Of a DNA stretch of 64,000 bases, positions 1-9,500 are shown one piece after another. Within the stretch, counting starts at the first letter, position 1. Every line of letters begins with the position of its first letter. The stretch comes from Paradesertivirga mongoliensis (GTDB lineage: Bacteria > Bacteroidota > Bacteroidia > Sphingobacteriales > Sphingobacteriaceae). The notes under the pieces are model-generated. The model ran no database searches and had not been told where the DNA came from. It saw only the letters and a list, made by a program, of their open reading frames with translations. Both the position numbers and the translations under genes were made by a program. The stretch covers positions 1 to 64,000 of the forward strand of contig NZ_JAFMZO010000001.1 of assembly GCF_024436395.1 (NCBI RefSeq). The letters are read 5' to 3'.

Positions 1-172
1 TTAAAAAGGTTGAAAGAAAGTTTTTAGAAAAAGAACATAATTAGCTGCAAGAAAGCAATCCGGAGAAGTGTTTTAGCTCAAAACATTAGAGCACTGCCTT
101 GACCCACGACTCGGATTGCAGATGACTTTCTTTTAAGCTTTTAGCTCAAGACTCGACAGCCTTGACTTTTTG

Positions 173-198
173 TTTCTTTTGTGTCAAGACAAAAGAAA
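173..198. repeat. Inverted repeat, 10-bp arms
   Basis: The arms TTTCTTTTGT (173-182) and ACAAAAGAAA (189-198) are perfectly complementary around a 6-base loop. The repeat lies just beyond the stop of the minus-strand ORF at 206-397. Neither strand has a clean T-run after the stem, so I call it an inverted repeat rather than a proven terminator. The first 170 bases of the window hold no recognisable gene. Confidence 0.5.
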
Positions 199-205
199 GA
201 GAATA

Positions 206-397
206 TCACCTGATTATCCTTCCCAATTCTTCCACCCCCAACCCATAATACCTCGCCAGCTCCTGCACCGTCACATAATGATGCTCCTCCTTCTGGTAAT
301 GCTCCTTTATCTTTTTATAGCAAGTACGCGAATAACGTTCACTCTTTCCGGTGATCAGTTGGATATCTTTTGGGTAGACAAATAAACGGGGGTTCAT
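206..397 (-). CDS. Small putative DNA-binding protein (63 aa)
   Basis: A short basic protein whose middle (about residues 15-60) alternates charged helices in a helix-turn-helix-like way: LITGKSERYSRTCYKKI, then YVTVQELARYYGL. I do not recognise a named family; proteins of this look occur as small hypothetical genes in Bacteroidota (general recollection). The ATG at 397 is preceded by three 11-bp direct repeats (403-435), which would suit an autoregulatory binding site. It is transcribed away from the plus-strand cassette at 627-2234. A DNA-binding role is inferred only from residue pattern and position. Confidence 0.5.
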   Translation of the reverse strand: MNPRLFVYPKDIQLITGKSERYSRTCYKKIKEHYQKEEHHYVTVQELARYYGLGVEELGRIIR

Positions 398-402
398 GTA
401 AT

Positions 403-435
403 GTTCAAGTATAGTTCAAGTATGGTTTAAGTATG
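403..435. repeat. Three tandem 11-bp repeats (iteron-like)
   Basis: Three consecutive units, GTTCAAGTATA (403-413), GTTCAAGTATG (414-424) and GTTTAAGTATG (425-435), lie directly upstream of the 63-aa minus-strand ORF. The 11-bp period is about one helical turn, so bound proteins would stack on one DNA face. An operator for the adjacent small protein is the likeliest reading. Confidence 0.6.
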
Positions 436-626
436 ACGAGAGTATCATTTGCCCTACGGGACTCATATCCCTTCCTTCTCCCACTCCGGCCGTCCATCTA
501 AAATACAAATTTAACACATACAATCCTTGCTTAAAAGGGTTAAATATGGCCTTTCCGGCAAATCCGGTACTACTATTTTTCATCCCTGCCAGCTTAATAT
601 TTCCTTTGGTCAAAACATAAATAATT

Positions 627-1385
627 ATGGCAAAACAAGATTCAATTTGGAAGTTAAAAGGTACCATCGGAGGTGTTACCTTTTACAAAACGAAAGACGG
701 AAGCCTCGCAAGAGAGAAGACTTCCGTAGATGGTAACCGTATCGCAACCGACCCGGCATTTGCCCGGACCCGCGAGAATGGTGCAGAATTCGGCAGGGCC
801 GGAAAAGCAGGTAAGCTGTTGCGTCGCTCCATGCGCCTGTTGATGCAAAACGCATCCGACAAACGCGTTACCGCCCGCATGACCCAGGAGATGATGCGCG
901 TGCTTAAGGCAGACTCCACCAGCATCAGAGGAATGCGCAACGTCCTGGATGGCGAGCTCGAGTTGCTTACCGGTTTCGAGTTTAACATCAACTCGGTACT
1001 AGGCACTACTTTGTTCGCAGAGTATTCCTCAGCAATCGACCGCATTACCGGCGAATTAAAGGTCGACATCCCTCCTTTTGTACCCGCCAGCGCTCTTGCG
1101 GCTCCGGCCGGTTCCACCCATTTCAAATTGGGTATCTGCGGGGCCGCAGTTAACTTCGAAACCGAAGAGATTGAGAGTATCCTCGATAGCACCGGCTTCC
1201 AGCCGATTAGTACGGATATCCTTCCTGCGCCTCTCGAACTGTCGGTCAACCTCACAGCAAACAGCACCAACCCGCTGTTCCTGGCGCTCTCCATCGAGTT
1301 CTACCAGGAAGTGAATGGCCAGTTCTACACCCTGCAAAACGGTGCGTTTAACGGGATGGCCCTGGTAAAAGTGTTGGGTTTGTAA
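627..1385 (+). CDS. Hypothetical protein (252 aa), phage-like cassette
   Basis: The function is not recognised. The N-terminus has a glycine-containing motif (KGTIGGVTFYKTKDG, about residues 10-24) followed by an Arg/Ala-rich helical stretch, then a C-terminal half rich in beta-type sequence. The opening resembles DUF6266-like phage or element proteins of Bacteroidota, which also begin with a short Gly-rich motif and a basic stretch; that similarity is only an impression. There is no signal peptide or membrane segment. It is followed by a structured intergenic hairpin and a DUF5675 gene, and the three downstream small genes look phage-derived. ATG at 627 is the first in-frame start. Confidence 0.6.
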   Translation: MAKQDSIWKLKGTIGGVTFYKTKDGSLAREKTSVDGNRIATDPAFARTRENGAEFGRAGKAGKLLRRSMRLLMQNASDKRVTARMTQEMMRVLKADSTSIRGMRNVLDGELELLTGFEFNINSVLGTTLFAEYSSAIDRITGELKVDIPPFVPASALAAPAGSTHFKLGICGAAVNFETEEIESILDSTGFQPISTDILPAPLELSVNLTANSTNPLFLALSIEFYQEVNGQFYTLQNGAFNGMALVKVLGL

Positions 1386-1394
1386 GTTAAATCA

Positions 1395-1454
1395 AAGGCT
1401 GCGGGAGAAATGACCTGGTATCAGGGGGAGCTTCAACTCCCCTCCTGCAGCCTT
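1395..1454 (+). other. Nested intergenic stem-loop
   Basis: AAGGCTGCGGGAG (1395-1407) pairs with CTCCTGCAGCCTT (1442-1454) over 13 bp with one G-U. A second smaller hairpin (GGGGAG/CTCCCC) is nested inside. It fills the gap between the 252-aa gene and the DUF5675 gene. There is no T-run, so it may set differential expression or mRNA stability rather than stop transcription. Confidence 0.5.
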
Positions 1455-1464
1455 CATTCAAATC

Positions 1465-1860
1465 ATGGAACTCACATTAACGCGGGTATACCATCCGCAG
1501 GGCACTAACGGAATCATTACACTATCGGGCGTTAAAATTTGCGAATCAATAGAGCTCCCCTGGCGGAAAAATGCAACCAGCATTAGCTGCATTCCCGAAG
1601 GAAGGTATCCGCTCAAGGCAAGAACTTCACAGAAATACAGCCAGCATATTGAAATAATAGCTGTCCCCGGCCGGAGCTATATCCTGATACATCCGGCAAA
1701 CTATGCTTTAACAGAGTTGCGTGGCTGCATCGCGCCTGTACTCAAGGCGACTACCCCCGGTAAAGGAGTATTCAGCAGAAAAGCGCTCGACAAACTGATG
1801 AATTTGTGCACACCGGTATGGAACGAAAACAAACATGTTCACCTAATAATCAAATCATGA
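1465..1860 (+). CDS. DUF5675 family protein
   Basis: A 131-aa soluble protein matching DUF5675 by its recurrent features: an opening MELTLTRVY, a central CESIELPW motif (about residues 27-34), an IPEGRYPL turn (about 47-54), and a basic HPANY...GCI segment near residues 77-92. DUF5675 proteins occur in phage and integrated elements; their activity is not established to my knowledge. The stop codon overlaps the next start in an ATGA (1857-1860), so the two are translationally coupled. It probably belongs to the same cassette as the neighbouring membrane peptides. Confidence 0.75.
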   Translation: MELTLTRVYHPQGTNGIITLSGVKICESIELPWRKNATSISCIPEGRYPLKARTSQKYSQHIEIIAVPGRSYILIHPANYALTELRGCIAPVLKATTPGKGVFSRKALDKLMNLCTPVWNENKHVHLIIKS

Positions 1861-2063
1861 ACTTAAAACAAAGAGCAGGAAAAAGAAGTCCTCAGTTTTT
1901 CAGAAAGCTGCAACGGATCGCCATTGCATGTACAGCCATTTCGGCAGCCATACTTACGGCACCGGTTTCGCTGCCCGCCGCCCTCGTCACCGCTTCCGGC
2001 TATCTGGCAACAGCTGGCGCCGTAGCAGTAGCCCTGAGCAAACTAACCGTGGAGGGCGAATAA
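1857..2063 (+). CDS. Small membrane protein (68 aa), holin-like
   Basis: The ORF could be opened further upstream, but the ATG at 1857 overlaps the DUF5675 stop (ATGA), which fits a coupled start. The protein has a basic N-terminus (MNLKQRAGKRSPQF) followed by two hydrophobic Ala-rich segments, about residues 20-37 and 43-58, and a short acidic tail. Size, topology and neighbours suggest a small phage-type holin, but there is no family-defining motif. The next gene starts immediately after its stop. Confidence 0.55.
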   Translation: MNLKQRAGKRSPQFFRKLQRIAIACTAISAAILTAPVSLPAALVTASGYLATAGAVAVALSKLTVEGE

Positions 2064-2234
2064 ATGAAGGGCAGGGAAGATTATCTGTTCGGTATGCTTG
2101 GCGGCTCCGTGCTTGGAATAGTACCCAGTATCAATGCCGCACGTATCTTTGAAACTATTGTCCTAGCAACTATCGGAGCAGTGATAAGTTTTTTCGTAAC
2201 GCGACTGCTCAGATGGTGCTGGAAGAAACGGTGA
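2064..2234 (+). CDS. Tiny membrane protein (56 aa)
   Basis: Its ATG (2064) abuts the TAA of the previous gene (2061-2063). The protein reads MKGREDYLFGMLGGSVLG at the start, has a hydrophobic core at about residues 9-22 and 29-45, and ends in a basic tail (RWCWKKR). It is followed within 6 bases by a strong terminator, which supports it as the last gene of the cassette. The function is unknown; it is possibly a holin or antiholin partner of the preceding protein (inference from position). Confidence 0.5.
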   Translation: MKGREDYLFGMLGGSVLGIVPSINAARIFETIVLATIGAVISFFVTRLLRWCWKKR

Positions 2235-2240
2235 TGCAGC

Positions 2241-2280
2241 ACAAGAACGCAGCCCTTTTCAGGGCTGCGTTCTTGTTTCG
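2241..2280 (+). terminator. Strong Rho-independent terminator
   Basis: A 16-bp perfect stem (2241-2256 with 2261-2276) around a TTTC loop starts 6 bases after the last cassette stop and ends in a T-rich tail (TTGTTTCG). It closes the 627-2234 transcription unit. Confidence 0.85.
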
Positions 2281-2688
2281 TCTAATCACTTTAGCTTGTT
2301 GTTATGGATATCCCGTCTGTGCAAACAACTGTAAATTATTTGTAAATAAAGTAACATCCTTGCGGTCAGAAAACGCTGTATAACACAAAAGCCTCTCAGT
2401 TCAAACTGAAAGGCTTTATCAAGCTCCCGAAGCTGGGCGCTTCTCGAACCATTTTCTAGAAGATTTGACTAAATTAGCTTGTTTAAATACATCTACATAA
2501 TGGAATAACCAAAGTGTAAAAGCAAACATTTGTAATACTACACCTTATTCTATTTAATAAGAGTTTAGTTCGTGTATCAATCCCAGCAAATCAGCACTAC
2601 ATAAATCACAATCTTTTCAACTCAAAGACAAAATGACCATACAAAAATAAGAATTTCGAAAAATAAACTTTGGAAAAACCTACTCTCG
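2281..2688. other. Gene-poor gap with one hairpin
   Basis: No coding region is supported here. A near-perfect hairpin (AAAGCCT at 2388-2394 with AGGCTTT at 2411-2417 and inner CAGT/ACTG) followed by T's on the minus strand could terminate minus-strand transcription. The rest is AT-rich without recognised features. Confidence 0.4.
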
Positions 2689-2925
2689 TCACTGTTGGTT
2701 TCTCCATGTGTTTCCCATGTCCAACGGTCCTTTATAATCAGCTACGCCATTAAGCACTTCGTCAGCATTCCAGGCATGGTGCAATGTAATCATTTGTCTT
2801 TCAGCATTTTGCGTATAGCTAGAGGTAGTTTGCCTGCTAGTTGACACTAAAGTGCACCTGCAGTATATGTTGCTATAGTTCAACGTGGCAAGGAGAATTA
2901 GTAAAGTATAAATGGTAGTTTTTAT
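2689..2925 (-). pseudogene. Possible secreted peptide lacking a start codon
   Basis: The open frame runs upstream of the TTG at 2883 into a convincing signal-peptide-like stretch: (I)KTTIYTLLILLATLN beginning at an ATA codon (2923-2925). If that ATA were once ATG it would encode about 79 aa with an N-terminal hydrophobic segment and a polar remainder (NADEVLNGVADYKGPLDMG). No canonical start restores the signal. The family is not recognised. Decayed gene or chance ORF cannot be separated by eye. Confidence 0.3.
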
Positions 2926-3076
2926 CCAAAAGTATTCTAGTTGATTTAAATAAGGCTTTTAAGGAGGGACTAACTATATTATAGTTCTTAAAAAGAGTGT
3001 CGCCTTTCCTTTATTCCGCCTTGGTCGGGATTTTTTTGTTTTTAAGGTACAGATATCCTACCTTTTTCTAGAGTTG

Positions 3077-4552
3077 TTATGCACCCTCAACTACAACTTT
3101 CATTTTAATTGTTACTTGGTCATTTTGTAATCCCAGAGTCGTCAACGTAACGGTATATATTCCAGGGTACTTATAAATATGGTCGATTTGCTCTTCTATT
3201 TTTTCAACACCTGAACGGTCACCAAAATCAATGGTGACAGGTCCTTTGGTATTATATAATTTATTAAATATTAACACTTTTGTTCCTGCTTTTATATCTC
3301 TGACAGGAAAATGATACGCCCAGCCGTAGGTGATTTTCATAGGATTTTTCTTATCATATACACGTACCTGCACATAATCCCGATCTTCAGCTCCGTCTTT
3401 TGTTTTTACGATAAGTTCTTCTGTATAAAGACCTGGCTTAGTATACTGAGTTCTTATTTTTGGTTTATTAATTATCCTTCCATCATGCAATATCCATGTA
3501 AAACTAGAAATAGTGTACCCTTTTCTGACGATACTTCTTGTTGCGTCAAGGGTTACTTCTTGTTTCGGCAATGTATTGGCATATCCACCGGCTATAGCCA
3601 AAACGGTATCAGGATAATCACGTAAATAGGCTTCTATCATATATGGAAAAGGACTAACCGCCTGCCCTTTATACATAAAATTAATATGCATATGCGGATC
3701 ATAGATCTGGTTGCGCGCTCCGTTATAAGTACTCCCTGTTTTCCCCAATATTTGTGCTCTATTTATCCCCGCACCTAAAACAACTTCAGGCTTAACAAAT
3801 TCTATATTCAGGTGAGAGATGCGATAGGAAAAATCTTCACTTGATTTTACAATTACAGCGTTACTTTGACGATCTCCATTAGGTAAGGGAGTGGCTATTA
3901 CCTTACCTTTTAGAGGAGCCCTGATATCAAGCTTATCAGGAATCACCCCATAGTCTTCCCCCCTATGATAGTAGAGTTTGTTGTAAGGAACTAAAGAGCT
4001 CCAGGAATTATTATATGGAGATGATCTCCAGCGATATTCCGCAATGGGGAAGCGCATATCCTTCGACCCCCAAGATTCATCTTGGTTACAAACCGCAATT
4101 CTTACATCTTTTGTAAAATTTTCGATAGCAGCAAAGTCTGCTTTCTTAGCCCATACTCGAGTGTTTTCTATATATATTCTTAGGCCGTTAAAGCCTATAG
4201 GCATTTGATAGGCTCTTTGTGGTATAACTACTCTTTTACCATTTACTTTTAATGTAACTTTAGCTTCTTTCAAGCTTTTATTTGCAAATCTTTCCGGCAC
4301 CCACAAATTTGTCTCCCATATATATTCGATATTTATTAAAGTTATCTTGTAACTTCTTTCACTATTATTAATTTTCCAAGAAAATGATTCGGTCTCGCCA
4401 ATATTTAAATCTATATACTGCGGCCAACCACTATCGCTATAATTTTGAGTGTGTGTTACATTTCTGCGCGGAATAGTTTTCGAACTGCATTGAACAAATA
4501 CTAGTGATATTAAAGAAATAAAAAATGGAAAATAAAAAACTGGTTTGCTCAT
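3077..4552 (-). CDS. M23 (LytM-type) metallopeptidase lipoprotein with PKD-like domains
   Basis: A 491-aa lipoprotein: a hydrophobic N-terminus ends in a lipobox with Cys22 (FVQCSS). A peptidase M23 fold spans about residues 190-300 and keeps the zinc ligands: HRGED (His196, Asp200), His247 in ISHL, and HMH (His287/His289). About 170 residues before it form an unrecognised, probably beta-rich region. The C-terminal half carries two PKD-like Ig domains (about 318-405 and 410-491). M23 enzymes cut peptidoglycan cross-bridges or other Gly-rich peptides. All catalytic residues look present, so it is probably active. It stands alone, downstream of the first SusC/SusD unit and a GH74 relic; a link to glycan use is not obvious. 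Confidence 0.8.
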   Translation of the reverse strand: MSKPVFYFPFFISLISLVFVQCSSKTIPRRNVTHTQNYSDSGWPQYIDLNIGETESFSWKINNSERSYKITLINIEYIWETNLWVPERFANKSLKEAKVTLKVNGKRVVIPQRAYQMPIGFNGLRIYIENTRVWAKKADFAAIENFTKDVRIAVCNQDESWGSKDMRFPIAEYRWRSSPYNNSWSSLVPYNKLYYHRGEDYGVIPDKLDIRAPLKGKVIATPLPNGDRQSNAVIVKSSEDFSYRISHLNIEFVKPEVVLGAGINRAQILGKTGSTYNGARNQIYDPHMHINFMYKGQAVSPFPYMIEAYLRDYPDTVLAIAGGYANTLPKQEVTLDATRSIVRKGYTISSFTWILHDGRIINKPKIRTQYTKPGLYTEELIVKTKDGAEDRDYVQVRVYDKKNPMKITYGWAYHFPVRDIKAGTKVLIFNKLYNTKGPVTIDFGDRSGVEKIEEQIDHIYKYPGIYTVTLTTLGLQNDQVTIKMKVVVEGA

Positions 4553-4569
4553 ATATAATCAGAAATATA

Positions 4570-4867
4570 TCATGACTGGAACTCGAAATGATTTACGTCT
4601 ACAGCAAAGCATGAATACTTGCTACCGAAGAAACCGTTGACCTGGAATTTCCATTCCCATCTAGAAATTCGCGTGGTGCTGGTTATATACATAGTTCCAT
4701 TAGCATGAAGGCGGCTCTCCTCACGATGGAAGGGGCCGCCTGTCACAAATGTCACTCCTCCGTCTGTACGGTATAAGTGTAATCAGCATATTTGCTAACC
4801 GTGGCATTCAGGATATTTCCCGTAGGGTCCTGGGGATCAATCGATAGAGTTCCACATGCACTGTTAC
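4570..4867 (-). pseudogene. Decayed GH74 xyloglucanase fragment (internal part)
   Basis: Two blocks align with the intact GH74 genes by nucleotide reading. 4771-4867 matches the early region of GH74-A (near 28205-28300: the GTGTAATCAGCATA and TCCTGGGGATCAA words). 4580-4770 matches a later region (near 27745-27900), encoding HANGTMYITS where GH74-A has HANGTMYVTS. The two blocks are joined at CTCCGTCTGTAC/GTATAAG, so about 300 bp are deleted. The order is collinear with the intact genes, and the likely 5' end of the same relic lies beyond the SusC/SusD pair at 9728-9792. Confidence 0.8.
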
Positions 4868-4918
4868 ACTTCCTATTTTTATTGCCCTTGGATCTACGCA
4901 TTGAATATATGTCTTCTA

Positions 4919-6502
4919 TTAATTCCAATCATTTTGTATATCCTTAGCTACATTTGGGTTAGTTTCCTTCTCTCCCAGCGGAATTGGCAATAAGACATTC
5001 TTATCCTGGAATGGCTGGGCCCCTTCTTCAATTTGCCTTTCTGCATTAATGGTTTGCTTCGCAATTCCCCAACGTATTAAGTCAAAATATCGGCTTTGTT
5101 CACCACAAAACTCTAATCGGCGTTCGCGCATAAGAATATTTAGAGCCTCAGCTTGTGAGCCCAAAGAGGTGTAGGGAACAGCACCAACCCTGTTTCTTAC
5201 GTCATTTATCAAACCAAGCGGTATTGAGCTTGTAACACCCTGCTGAATATAAGTTTCAGCAAGCATCAATTTTACATCCGCAAATCTTATAACCTGCGCA
5301 TTAATACCACTTGTCGGTCCTCCATACACGGCTAGTTTATTATAATACTGGTACTTTAACCAACGATAACCACCAGTAGAAGGATCATTAAAGTTAAATG
5401 GCTTAGTACCACCTGCGCATTCCTGACAATACTCGGTTTGTCCGCCGCTAGCAGCGTCTCCATAAAAAGTAAATTTTGCCCGTGGATCTTTATATACAGT
5501 GCCATCCATCGGATTAGGATAGGTAAAAGCCTTAACGGCACTGGTTGTAACCAATACATTTTTCCAATCATTAAAGCCATATTCTTGAGCTCTTCCCGAA
5601 TGGGTAGCTTTAGCGCCCCATGTTTCTTGACCGCCAAACATATAGTACTGATTACCCACACCCCAATCTTTCCATTCCTGGTTCATAATCTGAAAAATTG
5701 TTTCAGGATTGTTTTGATTTTGGGTACTGAATAAGTCCATGTAATTAGAAGCCAATGTGTAGGTATAAGGGGCTTTTGTAAGTAAATTAAGCTGGGTCTG
5801 CGCTTCACTCCACCTTTTTTGGTACAGATAAGATTTGCCCAACAGGGCTATTGCCGCCCCTTTGGTAACCCTTCCCAGCTCAGTAGCTGGATAATTTAAC
5901 GGAAGATCTGCAATTGCCTCTTGCAAGTCTTTCTCAATAGCCTCCCAAATCTCTTTTGTAGATGCCCTTGATGGATACGTATTTGCAACGGTGCCTTGAT
6001 AACTTGTTCGCAAGGGCACCCTGCCATAAGTATTAACGAGATTAAAATTGGCATAAGATTTTAAAAACTTGGCTTCTGCTATGTATTGTTTCTTATGGGC
6101 CTCTTCTGCGCTATTTGCAGGTTTCCATTCAGTTGTCCTGTCTATCACAGCATTTGCCCTCAAAATCATCCTATATAAAGAGGCCCAGTATTGTTGTAAT
6201 TCATTTTGATCAGGACCAAATTTATATTGCGCCAAGGTCAACAACCCGCCCTGTAGGGGTGCATCTGCCTTTGCTTCATAACCTAATAGGTCGAAAATAT
6301 AATAGTACTCCCTTGTCCATAAACCTGGGTGCAACAAAGTAGCGTAGGTAGCTACTGCCGCCTGGTTTAAAACTACGTCACTTGCAAAGTATGTATCGTA
6401 AGTGTATCCACTTTTATTTTCGAGATCGAGAAGGGATTTTTTACAACTCCCCGTTGTAAAAACAAAGCTTATAGCGCACACATAAAAAAATATCTTTCTC
6501 AT
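4919..6502 (-). CDS. SusD/RagB-type glycan-binding lipoprotein
   Basis: A surface lipoprotein that pairs with the SusC transporter to capture oligosaccharides. The open frame extends to 6628, but the start chosen is the ATG at 6502: it gives a clean lipoprotein signal (MRKIFFYVCAISF... with Cys20 in TTGSCKKS), and the extension runs into the susC coding region. The 527-aa product has the usual length, a helical TPR-like N-terminal half (WASLYRMILRANAVID, AEAKFLKSYANF) and the family C-terminus (MRERRLEFCGEQSRYFDLIRWG, then LLPIPLGE). It begins 25 bp after the susC stop, so the two are co-transcribed. No close resemblance to SusD-2 at 58234 beyond family level. Confidence 0.95.
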   Translation of the reverse strand: MRKIFFYVCAISFVFTTGSCKKSLLDLENKSGYTYDTYFASDVVLNQAAVATYATLLHPGLWTREYYYIFDLLGYEAKADAPLQGGLLTLAQYKFGPDQNELQQYWASLYRMILRANAVIDRTTEWKPANSAEEAHKKQYIAEAKFLKSYANFNLVNTYGRVPLRTSYQGTVANTYPSRASTKEIWEAIEKDLQEAIADLPLNYPATELGRVTKGAAIALLGKSYLYQKRWSEAQTQLNLLTKAPYTYTLASNYMDLFSTQNQNNPETIFQIMNQEWKDWGVGNQYYMFGGQETWGAKATHSGRAQEYGFNDWKNVLVTTSAVKAFTYPNPMDGTVYKDPRAKFTFYGDAASGGQTEYCQECAGGTKPFNFNDPSTGGYRWLKYQYYNKLAVYGGPTSGINAQVIRFADVKLMLAETYIQQGVTSSIPLGLINDVRNRVGAVPYTSLGSQAEALNILMRERRLEFCGEQSRYFDLIRWGIAKQTINAERQIEEGAQPFQDKNVLLPIPLGEKETNPNVAKDIQNDWN

Positions 6503-6527
6503 TTGTTGTATTTTAAATAGTTTAAGA

Positions 6528-9500
6528 TTATAACCCAATAGATAAACCTGCCATAAAAATTCTTGGCTGTGGTAACTGAAAATTATCCATGCCCCGGCGG
6601 AAGATAAATGCTTCTCCGCCAGCATCAAGCGTGCTTATTTCGGGGTCGTAGCCTTCGTATTTAGTAAAGGTGAGCAGGTTTTCTGCAGAAAAATATATTC
6701 TTGCACTACTCAATACATTTCCTGCCAAACGGCTTAAATTTTTGGTTGGGATCGTGTATCCAATCGTTAAATTTCGAACACGCATAAATGAACCATCTTC
6801 AATAAAAAAGTCTGATGGACGTAGGTTGCCAGCTGCAGTCGCATTTTGACCAGCTCTCGGCAAAGCTGCCTCATCCCCCGGCTTTTTCCAGCGGTCTAAA
6901 ATAGCTGTTGTGGCATTATGGCCTGTGGCAGCATTATGTGTAAAGAACCGGGTTGTGTTCGCTAATTTTAAGCCGGAAACACCACTTATTACAAGGTTAA
7001 GATCGAAATTCTTGTAACCAACTGTGCCATTAATCCCATAAATAAATTTTGGCATTGGATTGCCGAGTACTTCCTGATCGGCTTCAGTTAAACGGTTATC
7101 GCCGGTTAAGTCTTTAAAGATAAAATCACCTGGTTTTAAACCAGTCTGATAAACACCACCCTGCGCTTTTGCATTTAATGCATCGATCTCTCCCTGGTCC
7201 TTCGCTACATGGTCTACTCTGTAACCATAAAATGAACCGATGGGAAAACCCTTGGCAGTGTAGGTCATTGCACTTAGGTTGTTTATTCTGCCATCTCTGA
7301 TGGGTGCCTGAAACTGACTTCCAAGTGAAATGACATTATTTTTATTCCGTGCCCCATTTACGTTTATAGAATAATGGAAATCTTTTTTAGGAATGCTGCG
7401 ATATCCTACAGAAACTTCTATTCCTTCATTTTCTGCATCGGCGGCATTGGTTACAATGCTGCCGCCACCGCCTAATACATTACCAATGCCATTACTGGTA
7501 GGCAATGGAACATTCACCAGTAAACCAGTACTTTCCCTTTTATACAAATCAACGCCTATGTTTAACCTGTCGTTTAAGAAAGCGAGGTCCAGACCTAAAT
7601 CTGTCTGGTCTGTTTGTTCCCACTGTAAATTGGGATTGGATAACATATTGATCGTTGAACCGGAGTAAAAAGCTTCATTTGAGCCAAATGAATATACAAG
7701 ATTGCCGGTCGGGGTACCGCTGTAGGTACTTACATCTGTGAGAAAAAGATTGATTTTATTATTACCGGTGCGGCCCCAACCTGCACGCAATTTACCGGAA
7801 CTGATAAAAGGCAGATTGTCTTTAATAAAACTTTCTTCAGAAAACTTCCATGCTACACCTCCACCAGGAAAATTACCGAATCGGTTGTTCACACCAAAGT
7901 TGCTGGATCCATCTCTTCGCATACTGGCATTAATAATATATTTACCATCATACGTATAAGACAGCCTTCCAAAATATGAGATGAGCGTGCCGAATTGGGT
8001 ACCGTAACCAACGCCAGCATTGCTTACCGTTTGTGTAAGCGCAACAGATATATTCGGTATATTATCATTAGCTATATTGGTACCCAATACGCCTATGCTT
8101 GATGAACTGCCTGCATCAATATAGCTGTTCCCCAATGTGGCAGAAATGTCATGTTTGCCGAATGCCTTGTCATAAGAGAAAAAGTTTTCAAATGTATAGG
8201 TGCTGGATTTACTGGCGGTAGATGTCGCTTGTCTGCCAAACGTAAGAAAGTTAGATGCAATATAAGGGGTCTGGAAACTTTCGCTGGATCCGCCACCGAT
8301 GGTGAATGCAATCTGAGACCTGAATTTCAGCCCTTTGATTATATTTACTTCTCCAAAAAGCTGGGGAAATAAAAGATATCCATCGTTTTTCTGGGATCTT
8401 ACACCTAAGGCCTGAAGCGGATTGTTTACATTGCTGTTATCATCAACATTGGAGACGATTGAATAACCGCCCAAAACACTTGCATCATGTATTGGCTTGT
8501 AAGGAGCGTATCGTACGGCATCCTGTAAACTAGCTAATTGGCCTTTATTTGCAGTATATCTAATATTTATGTTCTGCCCAAACCGAAAGCGACCAAGTGT
8601 CTCTTCCAAACCAAGACGAGTATTCAAGCGGCTGGTTCGATAATCCTTTACGATAGCCTGTTGGTTGATGTGTCCGATAGATAAATTATATAAAACCTTA
8701 TCGCTCCCGCCGCTTACATTTAAATAATTTTCAGACACCATTCCGGTTTTAAGAATTTCCTTTTGCCAGTCTGTCACATCACTCAATGACCCGGAAGTAA
8801 ATTTAGCAGGTACCGGTCGGGCATTTGAAGCTGCTATATCTTTTATCAGGTCTACATAGTCACTCGTATTTAGTGGGTCGAGTTGCCTCCATGCCCTTGC
8901 TGTACCCATCTTGGTATTGAAAGTGATTTTTGGCGCACCGGTCTTTGCCCTTTTGGTGGTCACAATCACCACGCCGTTTGCTGCAGCAGAACCATAGATT
9001 GCAGTAGAAGATGCATCTTTCAGGATAGTAATGTTCTCGATATCCTGAGGGCTTACACTATTAAAATCTCCCTGTATCCCATCAATAACGTATAAAGGGC
9101 TAGCATCTTTAAAAGAACCTGTCCCACGTATAATAATCTGGGCGGATGATCCGGGTACGCCGCTTGAATTAATTACCTGCACACCGGCAGATTTACCAAT
9201 TAATAATTGTGCGGCATTGGTAGCCGCATTTTGACCTGCACTTTTAGAAGAGATTACATCCAGTGCGCCCACTACATTTGTCTTTTTGGCCGTGCCATAT
9301 CCTACCACTACTACTTGATCTAATAACTTAACATCCGATTCCAGACTCACGTTAATGATAGACCTGCCGTTTACGGGCACCTCCTTGGTAACGTATCCCA
9401 TAAAAGAAAAAACCAGGACTCCCTGTGTTCCTGATATATTAATGGAGTATTTCCCATCAACATCAGCGACAACTCCATTTGAAGTTCCTTTCTGAATAAC

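Noticed and set aside
2420..2465. tRNA-like sequence (GGTTCGAG on the minus strand with GC-rich flanks)
   Set aside because: No acceptor, D or anticodon arms can be folded around it; only the T-loop-like word is present.
3005..3050. Terminator after the M23 gene (CCGCCTTGGTCGG with following T's)
   Set aside because: The stem is only about 3-4 bp as written and the T-run lies on the opposite strand to the gene.
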